From: an uncultured Oscillospiraceae bacterium
GTDB taxonomy: Bacteria > Bacillota_A > Clostridia > Oscillospirales > Acutalibacteraceae
DNA: 10,557 bases
Direction of reading: 5' to 3'
NCBI GenBank assembly: GCA_910587995.1
Contig: CAJUNS010000045.1
Span: forward strand, 1-10,557
In this document: positions 6,168-10,557 of the stretch, one piece after another
How positions within the stretch are numbered: position 1 is the first letter of the stretch
Layout: the number at the start of each line of letters is the position of its first letter
Program-made: the position numbers and the translations under genes
The notes under the pieces: model-generated
Database searches by the model: none
What the model saw: only the letters and a program-made list of their open reading frames with translations
What the model was told of the DNA's origin: nothing

Positions 6168-7604
6168 ATGAAGAATCGAGACGTTTACGAGTCCCCCCTT
6201 TCCGCCCGCTACGCCGGAAAAGAGATGAAATACCTCTTTTCCCCGGACAAGAAGTTCCGCACCTGGCGCAGGCTGTGGGTGGCCCTGGCCGAGGCCGAGC
6301 ACGAGCTGGGCCTGCCGGTTACAAAGGCGCAGGTGGAGGAGCTTAGGGCCTGCCAGGACAACGTCAACTATGAGGTGGCCGAGGCCCGGGAAAAAGAGGT
6401 CCGCCACGATGTGATGAGCCATGTGTACGCCTATGGGCAGCAGTGCCCCGGGGCGGCGGGCATCATCCACCTGGGAGCCACTTCCTGTTATGTGGGCGAC
6501 AACACGGACATAATCATAATGACAGAGGCCCTGGCCCTTATCCGCAACAAGCTGGTGGCCGTGCTGCGGGTGCTGGCAAAGTTCGCGGAGGAATACCGCG
6601 CCCTGCCCACCTTGGCCTTCACCCACTTTCAGCCTGCCCAGCCCACCACGGTGGGCAAGCGGGCCGCCCTGTGGATGCAGGACCTTTTGATGGACCTGGA
6701 GGATGTGGAGCATCAGCTTGCAAAAGCCAAGCTGCTGGGCAGCAAGGGCACCACCGGCACCCAGGCCAGCTTTTTAGAGCTTTTTGAGGGCAACCACCAA
6801 AAAGTGAAGGAGCTGGACCAAAAGATTGCGGAAAAGCTGGGCTATGAGGCCTGCTTCCCGGTCTCCGGCCAGACCTATTCCCGCAAGCTGGACAGCCAGA
6901 TGCTGGCGGTCCTTTCAGGCATTGCCCAAAGCGCCGCCAAGTTCAGTAACGACATCCGCCTGCTGCAGCACCTGAAAGAGGTGGAGGAGCCCTTTGAGAA
7001 GGGGCAGATCGGCTCCAGCGCCATGGCCTACAAGCGCAACCCCATGCGCACCGAGCGCATGGCCTCTTTGGCCCGCTATGTAATGGTGGACGCCCTAAAC
7101 CCGGCCTTTACCATGGCCGGCCAGTGGTTCGAGCGGACTCTGGACGACTCGGCCAACAAGCGCCTGAGCGTGCCCGAGGCCTTTTTGGCGGTAGACGGCA
7201 TTCTGACTCTGTACGCCAATGTAGCGGATGGGCTGGTGGTTTACCCCAAGGTGATTGAGCAGCGGCTGCGCAAGGAGTTGCCCTTTATGGCCACCGAGAA
7301 CATCATGATGGACGCGGTGAAGCGGGGCGGCGACCGCCAGCAGCTTCACGAGGCCATCCGGGTGCACTCCATGGAGGCCGGCCGGGTGGTGAAGGAGCAG
7401 GGCGGTGAAAACGACCTGCTGCAGCGCATTGCCGCCGACCCCATCTTCGGGGTGGGCATGGAGGAGCTGGAGGGCATTCTCCAGCCGGAGAAGTATGTGG
7501 GCCGGGCCCCGGAACAGACCATGGATTTCCTCCAGGAGGTTGTGGCGCCTGTGTTGGAAAAATATAAAGACGTAGAGGCTGGCGAGGCGGAGGTAACCGT
7601 TTGA
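6168..7604 (+). CDS. purB: Adenylosuccinate lyase
   Basis: A 478-residue member of the fumarase/aspartase superfamily, full length for the Clostridia form. It splits adenylosuccinate to AMP and fumarate, and SAICAR to AICAR and fumarate in de novo purine synthesis. The superfamily signature GSSAMAYKRNPMR is at 282-294, with Ser283/Ser284 in the mobile catalytic loop; Ala287 replaces the commoner Pro. GATSCYVGDNTD and THFQPAQPTTVGKR (His153, the expected general acid or its partner) are the other conserved blocks. The ATG at 6168 follows GGAAGGAG by ten bases. The in-frame ATG at 6114 lies almost at the predicted transcription start and has no ribosome site. Its stop overlaps the start of the next gene, so the two are translationally coupled. 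Confidence 0.96.
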   Translation: MKNRDVYESPLSARYAGKEMKYLFSPDKKFRTWRRLWVALAEAEHELGLPVTKAQVEELRACQDNVNYEVAEAREKEVRHDVMSHVYAYGQQCPGAAGIIHLGATSCYVGDNTDIIIMTEALALIRNKLVAVLRVLAKFAEEYRALPTLAFTHFQPAQPTTVGKRAALWMQDLLMDLEDVEHQLAKAKLLGSKGTTGTQASFLELFEGNHQKVKELDQKIAEKLGYEACFPVSGQTYSRKLDSQMLAVLSGIAQSAAKFSNDIRLLQHLKEVEEPFEKGQIGSSAMAYKRNPMRTERMASLARYVMVDALNPAFTMAGQWFERTLDDSANKRLSVPEAFLAVDGILTLYANVADGLVVYPKVIEQRLRKELPFMATENIMMDAVKRGGDRQQLHEAIRVHSMEAGRVVKEQGGENDLLQRIAADPIFGVGMEELEGILQPEKYVGRAPEQTMDFLQEVVAPVLEKYKDVEAGEAEVTV

Positions 7605-8215
7605 CAAAATTGGCATTACATGTGCCGGAGCCGGGGGAGCTGGCGTTCCGCCAAAAGCTGCTCTCGGACCCTGCCACCATGTCTTACAACAAGGGCTATG
7701 AGCTGGGCTTTGCGGGGTATCATAACGACACCGGCTGCATTGACTTCCCGGAGGAGGTCTGGGCCGCCTGGTATGCCCGCTGGGTAAATGCCGGGCCGGA
7801 GAGGTTCTACGCCTACCTGCGGCAGCGGGAGACCGGGGAATTCCTGGGGGAAGTGAGCCTCCACCAGACAGAGGGCCCCGGGGTGTATGAGATGGGCATT
7901 GTGCTGCACAGCGCCCAAAGAGGGAAGGGGTACTCCAAAGAGGGAATCCGGCTGCTGCTGGATTATGCCTTTGGGGAGCTGGGAGCCAAGAAGGTTACCA
8001 ACTGCTTTGAGCCCACCCGGAAGGCGGCGTTGAACATTCATAAAGCGGTGGGCTTCCAGGTGGCCAAGGAGGAAGAAGGCCTGCTGCGCCTGGAGCTGGG
8101 CAGGGATGCTTTCCGCCAGCTGAAAAGCCGCGGAATCGAAAAAGTTCCAGTGGATTCGCCACGGGCGGTTGGGAGGCCGAGCCTCCCAGGCTCCTGTGTG
8201 GAAATAAAACTATAA
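7601..8215 (+). CDS. GNAT-family N-acetyltransferase
   Basis: A 204-residue protein with a GNAT fold. The strand MGIVLHSAQRGKGYSKEG (about 98-115) contains the acetyl-CoA pyrophosphate loop Q-RGKG-Y (106-111). It is followed by the helix RLLLDYAF and the strand-helix NCFEPTRKAALNIHKAVGF, typical of the C-terminal half. The substrate is unknown. The TTG start overlaps the purB TGA stop by two bases and has GGAGG (7589-7593) seven bases before it, so it is coupled to purB. About 40 residues after the fold (from about 165) look like an unrelated tail. The DNA encoding it holds a perfect 8-base hairpin (8170-8177 with 8181-8188). The gene lies between the two enzymes of the IMP-to-AMP branch, with no visible promoter. 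Confidence 0.85.
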   Translation: MTKLALHVPEPGELAFRQKLLSDPATMSYNKGYELGFAGYHNDTGCIDFPEEVWAAWYARWVNAGPERFYAYLRQRETGEFLGEVSLHQTEGPGVYEMGIVLHSAQRGKGYSKEGIRLLLDYAFGELGAKKVTNCFEPTRKAALNIHKAVGFQVAKEEEGLLRLELGRDAFRQLKSRGIEKVPVDSPRAVGRPSLPGSCVEIKL

Positions 8216-8249
8216 AGTAAAACATTCATTTTTGAAAGGTCAGATAAAC

Positions 8250-9533
8250 ATGGTAAAAGCGATTGTAGGCGCCTGCTGGGGCGACGAAGGCAAGGGCAAG
8301 ATCACGGACGTGCTGGCGGAAGATTCTGAAATCGTCATCCGGTTCCAAGGGGGCTCCAACGCGGGGCACACCATCATCAACCAATATGGGCGCTTTGTGC
8401 TGCACCAGCTGCCCTCTGGCGTGTTCCGGCAGAACATTGTCAACATCATCGGCAACGGCGTGGCCTTTTCAGTGGAAAACTTTGTCAAGGAGATGCAGTA
8501 CATCAAGGAGGGCGGCGTGCCTGAGCCCAAAATATTGATCTCCGACCGCTGCCAGGTGCTTATGCCCTACCACAAGGAGCTGGACGGTCTGGAGGAGGCC
8601 CGCCTGGCCGACAAGGCTTTTGGCTCCACCAAGTCCGGCATCGCGCCTTTTTATTCGGATAAATACGCCAAGATCGGCTTCCAGATCAGCGACCTGTTTG
8701 ACGGGAAAGAGGCCATCTATGAGCGCATTGACCATGTGCTGGGCCTAAAGAACGTCCTTTACACCCAGCTCTACCACCGGGACCCTCTGGACCGGGATGA
8801 GATTTACCAGAAGCTGATGGAGTACAAGGAGATTGTGGCCCCCTATGTGGCGGATACCACCACCCTGCTCCACAACGCCGCCAAGGAGGGTAAGACCATT
8901 CTGCTGGAGGGCCAGCTGGGCTCTCTGCGGGACCCGGACATGGGCATTTACCCCATGACCACCTCGTCCTCGCCCCTGGCCGGGTTCGGCTCTGTGGGCG
9001 CGGGAGGCATCCCCCCCTATGCCATCCAGAAAATTTACTGTGTGGTCAAGGCGTATTCCAGCGCGGTGGGCGCGGGTGAGTTCGTGTCTGAAATTTTTGG
9101 CGAAGAGGCCGAAGAGCTGCGCCGCCGGGGCGGAGACGAGGGCGAGTATGGTGCCACCACTGGCCGCCCCCGTCAGGTGGGCTGGCTGGACCTAGTTGCC
9201 GCCCGGTATGGCTGCATGGTTCAGGGGGCCACGGATGTGGCGTTCACAGTGCTGGACGCGCTGGGCTATCTGGATGAAATCCCCGTGTGCGTGGCCTATG
9301 AGCTGGACGGCAAGCGCCTGGACGCTTTCCCGCCCACGGCCCAGCTGAAGCGCTGCAAGCCCATTCTGGAAAAGCTGCCCGGCTGGAAATGCGATATCCG
9401 GGGCATTAAGAAGTATGAGGACCTGCCGGAAAACGCCCGGAACTACGTGGAGTTTGCGGAAAAGGCCCTGGGCGTGCCGGTAACCATGGTGTCCAATGGA
9501 CCCAGCCGGGAGGATATTATCTACCGGTCTTAA
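8250..9533 (+). CDS. purA: Adenylosuccinate synthetase, divergent form
   Basis: A 427-residue enzyme of normal length that joins IMP and aspartate with GTP to form adenylosuccinate. WGDEGKGK (10-17) holds catalytic Asp12 and the P-loop, and GGSNAGHT (34-41) holds catalytic His40. GATTGRPRQ (301-309) is the aspartate-binding loop, with Gln in place of the usual second Arg. The IMP-contacting segment usually reads EGAQGxxLDxDxGTYPxVTSSN; here it is EGQLGSLRDPDMGIYP followed by MTTSSSPLAG (220-244), so the usual Gln is Leu and a Gln stands one place earlier. The ATG at 8250 follows GAAAGG by ten bases. The gene begins 34 bases after the GNAT gene and is probably transcribed from the purB promoter. 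It should still be a working PurA, but of an unusual subgroup. Confidence 0.93.
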   Translation: MVKAIVGACWGDEGKGKITDVLAEDSEIVIRFQGGSNAGHTIINQYGRFVLHQLPSGVFRQNIVNIIGNGVAFSVENFVKEMQYIKEGGVPEPKILISDRCQVLMPYHKELDGLEEARLADKAFGSTKSGIAPFYSDKYAKIGFQISDLFDGKEAIYERIDHVLGLKNVLYTQLYHRDPLDRDEIYQKLMEYKEIVAPYVADTTTLLHNAAKEGKTILLEGQLGSLRDPDMGIYPMTTSSSPLAGFGSVGAGGIPPYAIQKIYCVVKAYSSAVGAGEFVSEIFGEEAEELRRRGGDEGEYGATTGRPRQVGWLDLVAARYGCMVQGATDVAFTVLDALGYLDEIPVCVAYELDGKRLDAFPPTAQLKRCKPILEKLPGWKCDIRGIKKYEDLPENARNYVEFAEKALGVPVTMVSNGPSREDIIYRS

Positions 9534-9599
9534 GGGCTGGTGAGGTTGGCGAAAGCGTCCGCCGGATGGAAGAGAAAAGGTGAAAAGGAGGCAGCGCGG

Positions 9600-10178
9600 A
9601 TGAATGTAAGCTTTTTTTCCCAAAGTTACGAGGCGAAATGGGGCAGAACCCCCAAGATACAGGCGCAGGCGGAAAAAGAGGCTGGCGAGGCCATGACGGA
9701 GAGCTTTGTAGAGCAGATTAAAGCCCACGCCCAGCGGGACGCAAAAAAGGGCGTTTACATGGACCAGCCCTACATCCAAATGACCTTGAACCATATGCGC
9801 GAGACCGTTTCCCCCAACCGCAAAGGGCTGATAGCCCAGGCCGCCCCCTTACTGCGGGCGGCGGAGGACTCTCAGGACCCCTTGTGGCAGGCCTATGAGC
9901 GGATGATGGATAAGCTAAGCGGCAAGGAATATTCCATAAAGGTCCAGGGCGGCCGCGTGGGGCAGACAGCGGAAATCTACTCGCCGGACGGAGAGATGAT
10001 CGCTGGGTACAACAGCCTGGGCAGCGGCTGGACGGAAATCCAGACCAAGGCGGAGTCCAAATTTTTAGACAATGCCACCGTGGTTTACGCCGAGGCCTAC
10101 CGGCAGGCCCGGGCCGGGCTGAAAGCAGCCGCCCAGGAGGACTCCCAGCCCGCTTATACTCTGGACGTTCAGGCTTGA
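9600..10178 (+). CDS. Unknown 192-residue protein downstream of purA
   Basis: I do not recognise a named family. The start at 9600 is set by AAAAGGAGG eight bases upstream; the possible in-frame start at 9540 has no such site. The protein begins MNVSFFSQSYEAKWGRTPK and continues as a charged, mainly helical segment (about 20-130). A beta-like section follows, YSIKVQGGRVGQTAEIYSPD then GEMIAGYNSLGSGWTEIQTK, and it ends in another helix rich in Ala and Arg. There is no signal peptide, membrane span or cysteine cluster, so it is probably cytosolic or a structural/phage-like helper protein; neither is shown. It follows purA by 66 bases with no terminator between, so it is likely in the same transcript. 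A hairpin after it closes the unit. Codon use looks like its neighbours, arguing for a real gene. Confidence 0.75.
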   Translation: MNVSFFSQSYEAKWGRTPKIQAQAEKEAGEAMTESFVEQIKAHAQRDAKKGVYMDQPYIQMTLNHMRETVSPNRKGLIAQAAPLLRAAEDSQDPLWQAYERMMDKLSGKEYSIKVQGGRVGQTAEIYSPDGEMIAGYNSLGSGWTEIQTKAESKFLDNATVVYAEAYRQARAGLKAAAQEDSQPAYTLDVQA

Positions 10179-10196
10179 TTCGGGGGCCGGCCTTCT

Positions 10197-10217
10197 CCGG
10201 TCCAGGATGTGGACCGG
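10197..10217 (+). terminator. Hairpin after the unknown gene, weak terminator candidate
   Basis: CCGGTCCA (10197-10204) pairs perfectly with TGGACCGG (10210-10217) around the loop GGATG. Only TTT follows within a few bases, so termination would be weak on its own. Confidence 0.4.
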
Positions 10218-10230
10218 CGTTTGAACTTGT

Positions 10231-10274
10231 CCGCAATTCCCACCCTCTTTCGGGGGTGGGAATGTTGTTTGCGG
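10231..10274 (+). terminator. Larger hairpin before glmS, probable terminator
   Basis: ATTCCCACCC (10236-10245) pairs with GGGTGGGAAT (10254-10263) around an eight-base loop, followed by GTTGTTT. Outer arms CCGCAA (10231-10236) and TTGCGG (10269-10274) can close it further. With the preceding hairpin it likely separates the purine run from glmS. Confidence 0.55.
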
Positions 10275-10313
10275 CATATAATGACTAAAAGATTTTCTAA
10301 GGCGGTGATTGAT

Positions 10314-10557
<244 letters not shown>

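Overview
The window looks like a chromosomal segment of a fairly GC-rich Clostridia, most likely the Oscillospiraceae/Ruminococcaceae group of gut Firmicutes. The reasons are the Gram-positive AGGAGG ribosome sites, TTG starts used alongside ATG, consensus sigma-A promoters, and a glutamate dehydrogenase whose catalytic residues fall at the same numbers as in the Clostridium symbiosum enzyme. The genus is not decided by the sequence.

Left part (1-1920, minus strand). A membrane-anchored SPFH/band-7 protein is cut by the left edge. It has its own consensus promoter, with a perfect 17-base dyad over the -10 box. Upstream lies a 200-base non-coding block rich in inverted repeats, then a Gfo/Idh/MocA-type oxidoreductase with its own promoter.

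Middle part (1921-4550, plus strand). This accessory segment holds an AT-rich gap, a small Cro/C1-type helix-turn-helix protein starting at TTG, two strong hairpins, an OmpR/PhoB response regulator with a near-consensus promoter, and a truncated BcrA-like ABC ATPase. No histidine kinase or permease is present, so this looks like the remains of a two-component/ABC transporter locus. Three 11-base-spaced repeats just upstream of the ATPase are a candidate regulator site. A 55-residue DUF6440-like protein follows, with an almost ideal promoter and terminator.

Right part (4551-10557). Core nitrogen and purine metabolism: glutamate dehydrogenase (minus strand) is divergent from a purB - GNAT acetyltransferase - purA - unknown protein run (plus strand). 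PurA makes adenylosuccinate from IMP and PurB cleaves it to AMP, so the run carries the whole IMP-to-AMP branch. PurA has an unusual active-site segment. After a hairpin the window ends in the first 81 codons of glmS, which lacks any recognisable glmS ribozyme upstream.

No RNA genes, insertion sequences or CRISPR arrays were seen. Most of the window is ordinary. The points most worth a second look are the decayed regulator/ABC locus, the palindromic block at 645-840, the PurA variant and the conserved-looking unknown protein after purA.
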